This document shows, piece after piece, positions 26,550 through 35,239 of a stretch of 56,923 nucleotides of DNA. Source of the DNA: an uncultured Rhodocyclaceae bacterium (GTDB lineage Bacteria > Pseudomonadota > Gammaproteobacteria > Burkholderiales > Rhodocyclaceae); the NCBI GenBank assembly GCA_900549295.1, contig URNG01000003.1, positions 1-56,923 on the forward strand, written 5' to 3'. The notes below the pieces were generated by a model. The model saw only the letters and a list, made by a program, of their open reading frames with translations. It was not told where the DNA came from and did no database searches. How positions within the stretch are numbered: position 1 is the first letter of the stretch; every line of letters begins with the position of its first letter. A program made the position numbers and the translations under genes.

Positions 26550-26610
26550 GCGTGTTGTCCCTATGGGGTTGAAGCGGTGTGACAGGTCAAGAAAACCGGG
26601 TTGATGAGAA

Positions 26611-26877
26611 TCAGACTTCTTCAGGCGTCTGCGCCTCGATGATAAGCGCATGGATTTTGCCTTGCAACAAATCGCCGGCGGCATCGTACACCAGACGATG
26701 CCGACTGCGGGTGTTTTTTCCGGCAAAGGCGGCGCTGACGATGGCAAGGCGCAGATGCGCGCCGCCCAGGGCGCCGGGATGGCCGACATGCCGCGCCGAC
26801 TGGTCTTCGATATCCACCCGGCTGGGTGCCAGCGTTTCCAGCCGCTGGCGCAGGAGTGCGATGGTGGCCGCGTGCAT
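26611..26877 (-). CDS. BolA family protein
   Basis: An 88-residue BolA-like protein with the conserved core VDIEDQSARHVGH and HLRLAIVSAAFAGKNTRSRH, including the His residues used with glutaredoxins to hold [2Fe-2S] clusters. Some BolA proteins bind DNA, others aid iron-sulfur traffic; which applies here is not visible. Its start overlaps the yciI stop, so translation is coupled. Confidence 0.9.
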   Translation of the reverse strand: MHAATIALLRQRLETLAPSRVDIEDQSARHVGHPGALGGAHLRLAIVSAAFAGKNTRSRHRLVYDAAGDLLQGKIHALIIEAQTPEEV

Positions 26878-27182
26878 CAGGCAGGAAAGACTTTCTTGAA
26901 GGGCTGGACGCTGACCTGGGCATAGACACCGGCGGCGACGTAGGGATCTGCTTCTGCCCAGGCCCGGGCGGCGGCCAGATCGGTAAACTCGGCTACGATG
27001 AGACTGCCGGAAAAACCGGCCGGGCCGGGGTCCGGGCTGTCGATGGCGGGGCAGGGGCCGGCCAGGATCAACCGGCCTTCCTCCTGCAAGGTCTGCAGCC
27101 GCGCCAAGTGTTCCGGTCGCGCTGCCAGACGGGCTGCCAGGGAATCGGGGCGGTCTTTGCCGCAGATCATGTAGAGCATCAT
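26877..27182 (-). CDS. yciI: YciI-like protein
   Basis: A 101-residue dimeric alpha/beta-barrel fold protein of the YciI family. The start MMLYMICGKDRPDSL and the run RPEHLARLQTL...GRLILAGPCP are family features, with the conserved His in the first and an Asp in AEADPYVAAGVY near residue 79. Biochemical role is unknown in most bacteria. The first ATG overlaps the yciB stop codon. Confidence 0.9.
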   Translation of the reverse strand: MMLYMICGKDRPDSLAARLAARPEHLARLQTLQEEGRLILAGPCPAIDSPDPGPAGFSGSLIVAEFTDLAAARAWAEADPYVAAGVYAQVSVQPFKKVFPA

Positions 27183-27802
27183 TCTTTCTCCGTCACGTCT
27201 TTTTCCTCCATGTATTTACTGAGGAAAAGACCTTGGCCGATCACGAAAACCAGCATCAGACCCATGCCGCCAAAGAGCTTGAAATCGACCCAGATATCGG
27301 TCGAAAAATTGAAGGCGACGAAAAGATTCAGCGCGCCCATGCCGAGAAAGAACATGAGCCAGGACAGATTGACCCGCCGCCAGACCGGATCGGGCAATTG
27401 CAGTTGTTCCCCCAGCATGCTCTGCATGACGTTTTTTTTCAGTACCAGCGCGGCAAAGCCCATGCTGGCCGCAAAGATCCAGTAGAGCAGGGTGGGTTTC
27501 CACTTGATGAAAGCCTCGTTCTGGAAAATCAGCGTCATGCCGCCAAACACCACCACCAGGCCCAGGCTCACCCAGAGCATCTTGTCCACCTTGCCGTGGC
27601 GAAAATGCACCCAGGCGATTTGCGCCATCGTCGCCAGAATGACCACGACCGTCGCCAGAAGGATGGGGGCTTGCGCCGGTGCAACCGCACTCCCGCCGAG
27701 TAGTTCGCCCATCCAGACGGCGGCTTCTTCAGGGCGGCTACCGGCATACTTGAAGGTGCCGAAGAAGAGGATGACGGGAAAAAGATCGAAAAGTAGTTTC
27801 AT
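27179..27802 (-). CDS. yciB: Inner membrane-spanning septation protein A
   Basis: A 207-residue membrane protein of the YciB/IspZ family, linked to septation and envelope integrity. It starts MKLLFDLFPVILFFGTFKYAG, characteristic of the family, and has five to six hydrophobic segments (including ILLATVVVILATMAQIAWV and VSLGLVVVFGGMTLIF). It is the first gene of the yciB-yciI-bolA-parvulin operon and is divergent from an HD-GYP response regulator 44 nt away. Confidence 0.93.
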   Translation of the reverse strand: MKLLFDLFPVILFFGTFKYAGSRPEEAAVWMGELLGGSAVAPAQAPILLATVVVILATMAQIAWVHFRHGKVDKMLWVSLGLVVVFGGMTLIFQNEAFIKWKPTLLYWIFAASMGFAALVLKKNVMQSMLGEQLQLPDPVWRRVNLSWLMFFLGMGALNLFVAFNFSTDIWVDFKLFGGMGLMLVFVIGQGLFLSKYMEEKDVTEKE

Positions 27803-27846
27803 GGCGGCGCATTATATACTTGGGTGTTTCCACGCTAAGTAACGCT

Positions 27847-28965
27847 ATGTACAAGGTACTGATCGTCGATGACAGCGAAATCAACCTGCAGTTGATCAAG
27901 GCGCTGGTACTCAAGGTGGGCGACTGCGAACCTGTCGTTTACGACCGACCGAAAGCAGCGCTGGCTTGGTGCCGCGAGCATGTGCCGGACCTGGTGATCG
28001 TGGATTACATGATGCCGGAGATGGACGGCATGCGTTTCATCGAGGCATTCCGGGCGTTGCACGGTCGCACGGCGATTCCCATCCTGATGGTGACGGCAAA
28101 CGGCCAGAAAGAAGTGCGTTACGAGGCTTTGCTGGGCGGGGCCAACGATTATCTGAACAAGCCCATCGACCGGATCGAATTTTCGGCGCGTGTGCGCAAC
28201 ATGCTGGCCTTGCGCGAAGGGCAGCGATTCCTGGCCGAACGCGCCCAGACCCTGGCCGAGCAAGTTGCCGAGCAGACGCGTGAAATCCGCGAGCGCGAGC
28301 GCGAACTGACCTACCGTCTGTCGCGCGCGGCAGAATTCCGCGATCCGGAAACCGGCGCGCACATTCAGCGCATGGCGCATTATTCACACACCATCGCCCG
28401 TGGGCTGGATCTCGATCCCGCCCAGTGCCAGCTCATTTTGCAGGCGGCACCGATGCATGACGTGGGTAAGATCGGCATTCGCGACGACATTCTGCTCAAA
28501 CCCGGCAAGCTGACCGAGCCGGAGTTCGAACTCATGAAACGGCACGCGCTGTTCGGTTACGAAATCCTGAAAAACAGCGGCTCGGAAGTGCTGCAGGCGG
28601 GCGCTGAAATTGCCCGCACGCACCATGAGAAATACGATGGAAGCGGTTATCCGGCGGGGCTCAAGGGGCGTGAAATTCCCTTGTTCGGCCGCATCGTGGC
28701 AGTGGCCGACGTGTTCGATGCGCTGACCTCGGAGCGTCCCTACAAAAAAATCTGGCCCCTGGAAGAAGCGATGCTGTACCTGGAAAATGGCCGTGGTAAA
28801 CACTTCGACCCGCTATGCGTGGAAGCTTTTCTGGCTGGCTGGGAGGATGTGCTGGACATTCGCCAGCGCTTTCAGGATGAGGATAACGCCCAGGCTTTGC
28901 AGGCCAATCCGGAATTCGTGGATCAGGAGCTCGACTGGCCTACGCTCGATCAGGAAAACTCCTGA
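27847..28965 (+). CDS. Response regulator with HD-GYP cyclic-di-GMP phosphodiesterase domain
   Basis: A 372-residue two-domain protein. The receiver domain has VLIVDDSEINL, the phospho-acceptor Asp in DLVIVDYMMPEMDG (about residue 52) and a C-terminal Lys in YLNKPID. A coiled linker follows, then an HD-GYP domain with HDVGKIGIRDDILLKPGKL, HHEKYDGSGYPAGLKG and FDALTSERPYK. It should hydrolyse c-di-GMP when phosphorylated, as in RpfG-like proteins. The ATG at 27847 follows weak ribosome-binding signals; an upstream in-frame start at 27820 is possible. No sensor kinase is adjacent. Its 3' end overlaps bioD on the other strand by 26 nt. Confidence 0.93.
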   Translation: MYKVLIVDDSEINLQLIKALVLKVGDCEPVVYDRPKAALAWCREHVPDLVIVDYMMPEMDGMRFIEAFRALHGRTAIPILMVTANGQKEVRYEALLGGANDYLNKPIDRIEFSARVRNMLALREGQRFLAERAQTLAEQVAEQTREIRERERELTYRLSRAAEFRDPETGAHIQRMAHYSHTIARGLDLDPAQCQLILQAAPMHDVGKIGIRDDILLKPGKLTEPEFELMKRHALFGYEILKNSGSEVLQAGAEIARTHHEKYDGSGYPAGLKGREIPLFGRIVAVADVFDALTSERPYKKIWPLEEAMLYLENGRGKHFDPLCVEAFLAGWEDVLDIRQRFQDEDNAQALQANPEFVDQELDWPTLDQENS

Positions 28966-29635
28966 GCGTTTCGTCCTCCGGCAAGCGCAATTCTGCTGCG
29001 CTCAGGCGCGCATTTCCCTGAGGCTGCCAGCGCACTTCACCCAGGCAGGGCGCAGCCAGGCTGGCGCGCAGGGCGGCCATGTTTTCTGCCGCAAACGCCA
29101 TGGGCATCTCCAGATGATTGCCCACCCACCCAGCCAGCCGCAAACCGCGCCGGGCGATGGCCTCGGTCGTGAGCAAAGCATGGTTGAGGCAGCCCAGGCG
29201 CAGGCCGACGACCAGAATGAGCGGCAATCGTAGCGTCACGGCCAGATCGGCGCTGGTTTTGTCTGGCCCCAACGGGATGCAGAAACCGCCTGCGCCTTCG
29301 ACGACGACGAAATCGGCCGCTTGCCGCGCCGTTTGTACGGTGTCGGCAATCCGGGCGAAATCGATGCTGATCCCGGCCTGAGCGGCGGCCAGATGCGGCG
29401 CGATCGGCGGGGTAAAACAATAGGGATTGCGCAGGCGGTCGGGCAGAGCGACGTTGCTCGCCTGGCGAATGCGGCGCACATCGTCGTTCTCGCCGTCGGC
29501 CTCGATGCCGGCGGCGACGGGTTTCAGGCCGGTCGCATGCAAGCCCTCCTGGCGCGCGCGCTCGAGCAGGGCGCAGGCGATGTGGGTCTTGCCGATTTCG
29601 GTGTCGGTGCCGGTCAGGAAGTAGGCGTGGCTCAT
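28940..29635 (-). CDS. bioD: Dethiobiotin synthetase
   Basis: A 231-residue ATP-dependent carboxylase making dethiobiotin from diaminopelargonate. The P-loop variant FLTGTDTEIGKTHIACALL at the N-terminus and VVEGAGGFCIPLG in the middle are the BioD signatures. It is the last gene of a minus-strand bioH-bioC-bioD run; bioF, bioA and bioB are not in this window. Confidence 0.95.
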   Translation of the reverse strand: MSHAYFLTGTDTEIGKTHIACALLERARQEGLHATGLKPVAAGIEADGENDDVRRIRQASNVALPDRLRNPYCFTPPIAPHLAAAQAGISIDFARIADTVQTARQAADFVVVEGAGGFCIPLGPDKTSADLAVTLRLPLILVVGLRLGCLNHALLTTEAIARRGLRLAGWVGNHLEMPMAFAAENMAALRASLAAPCLGEVRWQPQGNARLSAAELRLPEDETLRSFPDRA

Positions 29636-29674
29636 GGGATGAATTTCATTGGCTTTGGCGTACTGGGCATCGAT

Positions 29675-30442
29675 TCAGGCCGATCCGGATAGAAAAACGA
29701 GATCGTAGGAGAGCGGCAGACCGGCATCGGTACGCTGGCTTTCATAGGCGGCGGTCAGGCGAGCCAGGGCTGCGCGCCCCATCAAACCCGCGCGCCGTCC
29801 CCGGCCCAGTTGATTGGCCCCGACAGCCTTCACCGCGCGCAGCAGGGTGCGCAAATCCGGGTAATGCAGGGTTTCGCGCTGGCATTCGAGGCGCAGTGCG
29901 GGAAATCCGGCGGCGTAAGCAAGATTCTGCAGCGCATTGGCGCTCAGGAAATTCAGCGTGTGCGGGCGGTCATCCACCGCAGAAAACGCATGGCGCAATT
30001 CGCTGAAAGTACCCGGTCCCAGGCTGGCGAGAAGGAAATGCCCCGTCGGGCGTAATACCCGCCTGGCTTCAGCCAGCGCACGAACCGGGTCGCACCATTG
30101 CCAGGCGAGGCTGGACCAGTAAAGATCGACGCTGGCAGCGGCCAGTGGCAAGGCTTCCAGATCGCCCTGGAGTTTGAGGCGCGTGCCGTTGGCGCGCTCG
30201 AGCATGGCTGGCGCCAGGTCAAGCGCCAGCACCGCGCTTTCCGGTGCGCATTTGTGCAGCAAGGGCAGGGCATAGCCGGTGCCGCAACCGGCATCGAGCA
30301 GCAGGGAAGAAGCGGGCAAAGCGGCGGGCAGGCGCCGGGCGAGGGCATGGCAGACCAGGCGCTGTACCTGGGCCGCGTTGTCGTAAGTCGCCGCAGCGCG
30401 CTCGAAAGACTGGCGCACTTGGTGCCGTGCGGGCGTGGTCAT
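29675..30442 (-). CDS. bioC: Malonyl-ACP O-methyltransferase
   Basis: A 255-residue SAM methyltransferase that masks malonyl-ACP as its methyl ester so fatty acid synthesis can make pimeloyl-ACP. Motif I LLLDAGCGTGYALPLL (about residues 47-62) and the N-terminal SFERAAATYD box identify BioC. I chose ATG at 30442, which overlaps the bioH stop; the longer open frame is bioH shadow. Position between bioH and bioD supports the call. Confidence 0.93.
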   Translation of the reverse strand: MTTPARHQVRQSFERAAATYDNAAQVQRLVCHALARRLPAALPASSLLLDAGCGTGYALPLLHKCAPESAVLALDLAPAMLERANGTRLKLQGDLEALPLAAASVDLYWSSLAWQWCDPVRALAEARRVLRPTGHFLLASLGPGTFSELRHAFSAVDDRPHTLNFLSANALQNLAYAAGFPALRLECQRETLHYPDLRTLLRAVKAVGANQLGRGRRAGLMGRAALARLTAAYESQRTDAGLPLSYDLVFLSGSA

Positions 30443-31149
30443 GCCAGAAATGCGCGGGCGTAACCAAGAAACGCTTCCGGGCGAGACAAAAAGGGCGCAT
30501 GGGCGCAGCCCGGCATGGATTGCAATTGCGCGCCCGGAATCAGCGCCGTCAAGGCTTCGGCAGCCGCTAGCGGCATCAGGGGATCGGCAGCGCCGTGGAT
30601 GAGGCGCGTTGGTACCTTGATTTGGGCAGCCGTGGCACGCAAGTCGACGTCGCGCAGCCAAGCGAGCCCATCGGCCAGCACGTCGTTGGGCGGCAGGGCG
30701 TCCGCAGTTTCCAGAATGCGCCGGGTCACTTCCTTGGCGTAGGTGTCGCCGCGATTGAATCCGCCGACGAAACGCGGCAGCATGCCCGCCGGATCGGCGC
30801 TGATGGCTGCAGTAAACTCGGCCAGCGTGCCAGACGGCATGGCATGCGGCCAGCCCTCACGCTGCACGAAGGAGGCGGTTCCAGCCACCAGCAGCAGTTT
30901 GTTTACTTTATCCGGATAGCGCGCCGCCACCGCCAGTGCGAGTTGCGCCCCAATCGACCAGCCCGCCAGCGCACAGGAAGACGGCAAATGCGCTCCAATC
31001 TGCGCCACGGCTGCGGAAAAATCGCTGCAGCGCGGGCTGTCGAGATAACCCGGCAAATCAAGAAACGTCCCCTCCAACCCCCGCACCGCATCCAGCAAAG
31101 GGCCACGCCCAAGACACCAGCCAGGAAGGAAAACGAGAGAAGGTGACAT
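30439..31149 (-). CDS. bioH: Pimeloyl-ACP methyl ester carboxylesterase
   Basis: A 236-residue alpha/beta hydrolase that removes the methyl group added by BioC. The oxyanion loop lies near FLPGWCLGRGP, the nucleophile Ser in AGWSIGAQLA (about residue 65), an acid in IHGAADPLMP and the His in PGCAHAPFLS. It leads the bioH-bioC-bioD operon. A promoter-like sequence with a 16-bp palindrome lies upstream at 31221-31250. Confidence 0.92.
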   Translation of the reverse strand: MSPSLVFLPGWCLGRGPLLDAVRGLEGTFLDLPGYLDSPRCSDFSAAVAQIGAHLPSSCALAGWSIGAQLALAVAARYPDKVNKLLLVAGTASFVQREGWPHAMPSGTLAEFTAAISADPAGMLPRFVGGFNRGDTYAKEVTRRILETADALPPNDVLADGLAWLRDVDLRATAAQIKVPTRLIHGAADPLMPLAAAEALTALIPGAQLQSMPGCAHAPFLSRPEAFLGYARAFLA

Positions 31150-31220
31150 GTGCGCAGTCCTCGAAAAAAGGCCGCTATTTTAGCGTGTGATCGTTACAGA
31201 GGCCGGGGCATCATTTCTTT

Positions 31221-31250
31221 ATTTAACATAATGTACATTATGCGACACAA
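31221..31250 (-). promoter_or_regulatory. Probable bioHCD promoter with palindromic operator
   Basis: On the minus strand: TTGTGT (-35, 31245-31250), an 18-nt spacer almost filled by the perfect palindrome CATAATGTACATTATG (31227-31242), then TTAAAT (-10, 31221-31226). The regulator is not identified; the palindrome does not look like the BirA box. Confidence 0.5.
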
Positions 31251-31302
31251 AAGGCGTTTGCTTTAGCTCGTTGCGTGCATACATGGTTGGCTCTGGGATT
31301 TT

Positions 31303-31785
31303 CTAAAGCGTCCGGTTGTAACCGCAATGGGACAATTGCAGTACGCGCAGCAAGGGATAGTTTTCCGGGATGGCATTGCGACATGCGATGCCGCAGGCAA
31401 TGACTTTGGCGCGTATTTCAGCGACGAGTTCGTCGATCGACAGAATCTGGCCGCCTGCGATGCTGTCCCGGCCTTTGGGGTGCGATGGGAAAACGGCGAT
31501 TTGCCGTAACGGTGTGTGTTCGGGAAGCCAGGAAAACACTTCGCTGAAAATAAGTTTCCTGGCAGCAGCAAATTTCTTCGCGTATCTCGCCTCGCGGATT
31601 TCCCAGCGATGGGCATCGACCGACGGCTCGTAATGCACGAGATCGTGGCTGTGCGGGTTGTAGCCGATGACGTCCAGCTCCATTTCCCAGCCGCCGTGTT
31701 TCAGGCGTCCGATTTTGGTGTTGCGGCGTACCAGATACCCCTGCCAATCGAGGTATTCGACGATGAGCGATTCGAGATGCGACAT
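31303..31785 (-). CDS. Hypothetical protein, possible nuclease-like fold
   Basis: A 160-residue protein I do not recognise by name. The N-terminal helix HLESLIVEYLDWQGYLVRRN followed by GGWEMELDVIGYNP and DLVHYEPS resembles the start of PD-(D/E)xK-type folds (acidic residues at about 9, 37, 39 and 53), but the usual E-x-K lysine is not seen, so catalysis is doubtful. The C-terminal half has IAVFPSHPKGRDSIAGGQIL. It ends about 60 nt before the bio operon promoter and is on the same strand. Confidence 0.6.
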   Translation of the reverse strand: MSHLESLIVEYLDWQGYLVRRNTKIGRLKHGGWEMELDVIGYNPHSHDLVHYEPSVDAHRWEIREARYAKKFAAARKLIFSEVFSWLPEHTPLRQIAVFPSHPKGRDSIAGGQILSIDELVAEIRAKVIACGIACRNAIPENYPLLRVLQLSHCGYNRTL

Positions 31786-31794
31786 CGGGTCGGT

Positions 31795-32421
31795 TTACCG
31801 CTTTCCTTGCTTGTCGATCAGGTCGGCAATATCCGTATTGCTGTGTTGCAAGGCGATTTGGCGGGCGGTTTCGCCCCGGTCGGTTTTTTTGCTGATGTCG
31901 GCTCCGGCCTTGAGCAGGATGCGGGCGACTTCGGTGTGACCGCCCCGGGCGGCGGCGATGAGCGCGGTCATGCCGTTGTCGGCGTTGGCGTTGATATCGG
32001 CACCGCGCGCAAGCAGCAATTGGGCAATGTCCTTGTGGCCGGCGAAGGCGGCATAGACGAGCGGTGGCCAGCCGGGGACGGTTTGCGCGGCGCCGGCGTC
32101 CAGCAGCAGGCGCGCCGTTTCCAGGTGGCCGCGAAATGCGGCCAGCGCCAGGGCGGTGTCGCCGGCGGCGTTGCGGGCGTTGAGCTTGGCGCGGCTTTCG
32201 ATCAGGAGCTTGAGCAGATCGTTGTGCCCATCGCGCGCGGCCAGCATGAGCAAGGTGTTGCCCTGCGCATCGGTGGTGTCGACCGATGCGCCGCGCTGCA
32301 GCAAGGCGCGGATGTCGCCGGTGCTGCCGAGCATGGCGCCGTGGATCAGGTCGTCGTAAGTACTGGCGTGAAGCGGCAGGGAGAAGGCGACGGCAAGCGT
32401 CAGGGCAAGAATTTTTTTCAT
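31795..32421 (-). CDS. Secreted ankyrin-repeat protein
   Basis: A 208-residue protein with a signal peptide (KKILALTLAVAFSLPLHA-S) and about five ankyrin repeats, for example GNTLLMLAARDGHNDLLKLL, GDTALALAAFRGHLETARLL and GMTALIAAARGGHTEVARIL. It probably binds a protein in the periplasm; the partner is unknown. The start at 32421 is set by the signal peptide and lies 4 nt after the tatD stop, so it is likely the end of the mltG-tmk-holB-pilZ-tatD operon. Confidence 0.88.
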   Translation of the reverse strand: MKKILALTLAVAFSLPLHASTYDDLIHGAMLGSTGDIRALLQRGASVDTTDAQGNTLLMLAARDGHNDLLKLLIESRAKLNARNAAGDTALALAAFRGHLETARLLLDAGAAQTVPGWPPLVYAAFAGHKDIAQLLLARGADINANADNGMTALIAAARGGHTEVARILLKAGADISKKTDRGETARQIALQHSNTDIADLIDKQGKR

Positions 32422-32425
32422 GATT

Positions 32426-33208
32426 TTATTGATAGGAAAGAAGGGGTTGCGGCTTGAACAGGCGGCAGAAGTTGGCGCAGGTGGCGGCGCTGACGGCTTC
32501 CGGGGAAAGCCCGCGCAAACGGGCGATTTCTTCGCCGACATAGGCCACATAGGCGGGCTGGTTGCGCTTGCCACGGTAAGGCACCGGCGCGAGATAAGGC
32601 GCATCGGTTTCGATGAGCAGCCGGTCGAGCGGGCATTTTTGCGCCACTTCCTGAACCTGCAAGGCGTTTTTGAAGGTGACGATGCCTGAAAAGGAAAGAT
32701 AAAAGCCCAGATCGAGCGCTTCTTCCGCAACGGCCCAGTTCTCGGTAAAGCAGTGCATGACGCCGCCGACTGCATCAGCGCCCTCTTCTCTCAGGATGCG
32801 CACGACGTCTTCCGCAGCATCGCGTGTATGTACGATCAGCGGTTTGCCGGCGCGGCGGGCGGCGCGGATGTGGGTGCGAAAACGCTGCCGCTGCCACTCC
32901 GGTTTGTCCTTGTGCCAGTAGTAATCCAGTCCGGTTTCGCCGATGCCGAGAATCTTGGGGTGCTGGGCGAGGCGGCACAACTCGTGTTCCGTGGCTTCCT
33001 GCGCCTCTGCATACTCGGGATGCACGCCGACGCTGGCGTAGAGGCGCTCTGATTGTTCGGCGAGTGCCAGTACGCGGGGAAAATCTTCGAGATTGACGGC
33101 AATGGTCAGCGCCGCGACCACTGCTTTTTCCTGCATGGTGGCAAAGATTTCCGGCAGACTGCCGGCCTGTTCAGCCAGATCGAGATGGCAGTGCGAATCG
33201 ACCCACAT
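32426..33208 (-). CDS. tatD: TatD family metal-dependent hydrolase
   Basis: A 260-residue amidohydrolase-fold protein; family members are 3'-5' exonucleases or D-aminoacyl-tRNA-related hydrolases. Metal ligands are visible in DSHCHLD at the start, GETGLDY (about residue 90), VHTRDA, HCFTEN and ETDAPYLAP (about residue 205). Between holB/pilZ and the ankyrin gene, it follows the common mltG-tmk-holB-pilZ-tatD order. YcfH-type numbering is the likely equivalent. Confidence 0.92.
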   Translation of the reverse strand: MWVDSHCHLDLAEQAGSLPEIFATMQEKAVVAALTIAVNLEDFPRVLALAEQSERLYASVGVHPEYAEAQEATEHELCRLAQHPKILGIGETGLDYYWHKDKPEWQRQRFRTHIRAARRAGKPLIVHTRDAAEDVVRILREEGADAVGGVMHCFTENWAVAEEALDLGFYLSFSGIVTFKNALQVQEVAQKCPLDRLLIETDAPYLAPVPYRGKRNQPAYVAYVGEEIARLRGLSPEAVSAATCANFCRLFKPQPLLSYQ

Positions 33209-33216
33209 CGGGTTTA

Positions 33217-33588
33217 CTACAGCGTGTGGGTGGGCCGCGCCGATTGCAGAACGCCGCCGAGCAGCCCTTCGATCTTGCGGCGTGCTTCGTGGCCGCTTTC
33301 GTCGTTGTTGAAATGCACGCCCACGCCTTGCGCGCGGCCATTCTGCGCGCCGGGCGGCGTTACCCAGATGACGGTGCCGGCAATCGGCAGCTTGGTTGGA
33401 TCGTCCATCAGCGACAGGAGCATGAAAACCTCGTCCCCCAGCGCGTAGCCGCGCGTGGTGGGAATGAAGATGCCGCCATTCTTGACGTGCGGCATGAAAG
33501 CGGCGTAAAGCGCTGATTTTGAATTGATGTTCAGCGACAGGACGCTGGGGCGCTGGGGTACGTTTTTGGCTTCACTCATGACGTTCAT
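33217..33588 (-). CDS. pilZ: PilZ domain protein (type IV pilus PilZ type)
   Basis: A 123-residue PilZ domain protein. The core NGGIFIPTTRGYALGDEVFM and GTVIWVTPPG, GVGVHF are family features, but the N-terminal RxxxR c-di-GMP motif is not seen, as in the original PilZ that acts in type IV pilus biogenesis without binding c-di-GMP. Its first ATG overlaps the holB stop; a second ATG at 33579 is also possible. The holB-pilZ-tatD order is conserved in many proteobacteria. Confidence 0.88.
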   Translation of the reverse strand: MNVMSEAKNVPQRPSVLSLNINSKSALYAAFMPHVKNGGIFIPTTRGYALGDEVFMLLSLMDDPTKLPIAGTVIWVTPPGAQNGRAQGVGVHFNNDESGHEARRKIEGLLGGVLQSARPTHTL

Positions 33589-34628
33589 TCACCCGCTTGT
33601 GGTCTAAACAAATCCCGGTAATCGAGAAAAACGCCTTCCAGGAAAAGGCGTCCATTCAACGGCTGCTCGGCCTCCCGGCGCTGCGTGGCCAGTTTGCGAT
33701 AGGCGCGGACCAGACGAGCGCGGGGCATCTTAACAGCCAGGGCGCTGATTTTGTCACTTTGCGCCAGAAAATAACGCACCGGCAAGGCATTGGCGGCCTG
33801 CGTCAGATCGACCAGCCATTTCTGCAGGGTGTCGACGATCTGGCGTAGCGCCAGCGCACCTTTTTGTTCGCGGATCAGTTTGTCCAGGTCGGCGGCGGCA
33901 AGCAGGGGATCGTGTTGCTCACCGCGCTCCAGATGCTTGAGCAGCAATTGCAGCCAGCTCCCCTGCCCGGCTTTCCCCGACATGTCGATGGCCAGACGCG
34001 GCGCGCCGCCGCTCAGGGCCAGCCAGCGTTCGGCGTCTTCTACGCCGCTGGCGCGCAGATAGGCCAGGGCGCGTGCTTGTTCCGGCAGGCCGATCGGCAC
34101 GCTCTGGCAGCGGCTGCGTATCGTTGGGAGCAATCTTGAGCTCTCATCTGAAACCAATAAAAACAATATGTTTGCAGGCGGTTCTTCAAGTATTTTCAAG
34201 ATGGAATTGGCGGCATTACGGTTCATCGCTTCTGCCGGGTTGACGAGCACGATGCTCAAGCCGCCACGGTGGCTGCCGACACCGAGAAAATCATCCAGGG
34301 CGCGCACCTGGTCGATGAGGATTTCCTTGCTCGCTTTCTTCTTGCCGTCGCCCTCGCCTTCCGCCGCGCCGGATTCGGCCAGGGCCTGCGGCTGGAGCAG
34401 GCGAAAATCCGGGTGATTGCCCTGGGCAAACCAGTTGCAAGCCAGACACTGACCGCAGGCGCGCTGTTGTGCACCGGGGTTTTCGCACAGCAGCGAAGCG
34501 GCAAACGCCTGAGCCAAGGCAAATTTGCCGATGCCGCGCTGCCCGCTCAACAACAAGGCATGCGGCAGTTTGTCACGGCGCGCGGAGAGCGCATCCCAGG
34601 TTTTTTCGTGTAGCTCTAAAATGTTCAT
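33585..34628 (-). CDS. holB: DNA polymerase III subunit delta prime
   Basis: A 347-residue clamp-loader subunit. The P-loop-like LLSGQRGIGKFALAQAFA (about residues 27-44) is followed by the zinc module with Cys in LLCENPGAQ, RACGQCLAC, and the sensor region ISIVLVNPAEAMNRNAANS-like block near residue 130. It works in the DnaX complex that loads the beta clamp. ATG at 34628 was chosen over a TTG at 34634. It follows tmk by 2 nt. Confidence 0.93.
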   Translation of the reverse strand: MNILELHEKTWDALSARRDKLPHALLLSGQRGIGKFALAQAFAASLLCENPGAQQRACGQCLACNWFAQGNHPDFRLLQPQALAESGAAEGEGDGKKKASKEILIDQVRALDDFLGVGSHRGGLSIVLVNPAEAMNRNAANSILKILEEPPANILFLLVSDESSRLLPTIRSRCQSVPIGLPEQARALAYLRASGVEDAERWLALSGGAPRLAIDMSGKAGQGSWLQLLLKHLERGEQHDPLLAAADLDKLIREQKGALALRQIVDTLQKWLVDLTQAANALPVRYFLAQSDKISALAVKMPRARLVRAYRKLATQRREAEQPLNGRLFLEGVFLDYRDLFRPQAGE

Positions 34629-34630
34629 AA

Positions 34631-35239
34631 TCAAATTGTTTTGATTATTTCTTCAAGTGTTTTCTGGATTGAAGGCAAGACTTGGTCGGCGTTGATGACG
34701 CGCACCCGCTGCGGAAAATGCTGCGCCCGGTCGAGATAAGCCTGCCGCACCCGCTCGTGAAAATCCGCCCGTTCCTGCTCGAAGCGATCCAGCGAACGGT
34801 TAGCCAGCACGATACGCTCGCGGGCGACTTCGAGCGGCAGGTCGAAGAGCAAGGTCAGGTCGGGTTGCAGATGCTCCAGCACCCAGTGCTCCAGCGCCAG
34901 GAACTTGGCTTTGTCCAGACCGCGCCCGCCGCCCTGGTAAGCCCAGGTCGCATCGCTGAATCGGTCGCACACCACCCACTCGCCACGCGCCAGCGCCGGC
35001 TCGATCACGCGGGCGATGTGCTCGCGCCGGGCGGCGAACATCAACAGCGTTTCCGTTTCCAGGTGCATGGCTTCGTTCAGCAGCAGTTCGCGCAATTTTT
35101 CGCCCAGCGGCGTGCCGCCCGGTTCGCGCGTGACCTGCACGGTCAGCCCGCGCTGGCGCAGCACGTCGGCCAGCCAGTTGACGTGGCTGCTCTTGCCGGC
35201 ACCGTCTATGCCCTCGAAAGTGATGAATTTGCCTCTCAT
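34631..35239 (-). CDS. tmk: Thymidylate kinase
   Basis: A 202-residue kinase forming dTDP from dTMP. P-loop FEGIDGAGKSSHV at residues 7-19, the DR motif in CDRFSDATWAYQGGGRG (about residue 91) and the LID region follow the family plan. The start overlaps the mltG stop, so translation is coupled in the mltG-tmk-holB operon. Confidence 0.96.
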   Translation of the reverse strand: MRGKFITFEGIDGAGKSSHVNWLADVLRQRGLTVQVTREPGGTPLGEKLRELLLNEAMHLETETLLMFAARREHIARVIEPALARGEWVVCDRFSDATWAYQGGGRGLDKAKFLALEHWVLEHLQPDLTLLFDLPLEVARERIVLANRSLDRFEQERADFHERVRQAYLDRAQHFPQRVRVINADQVLPSIQKTLEEIIKTI

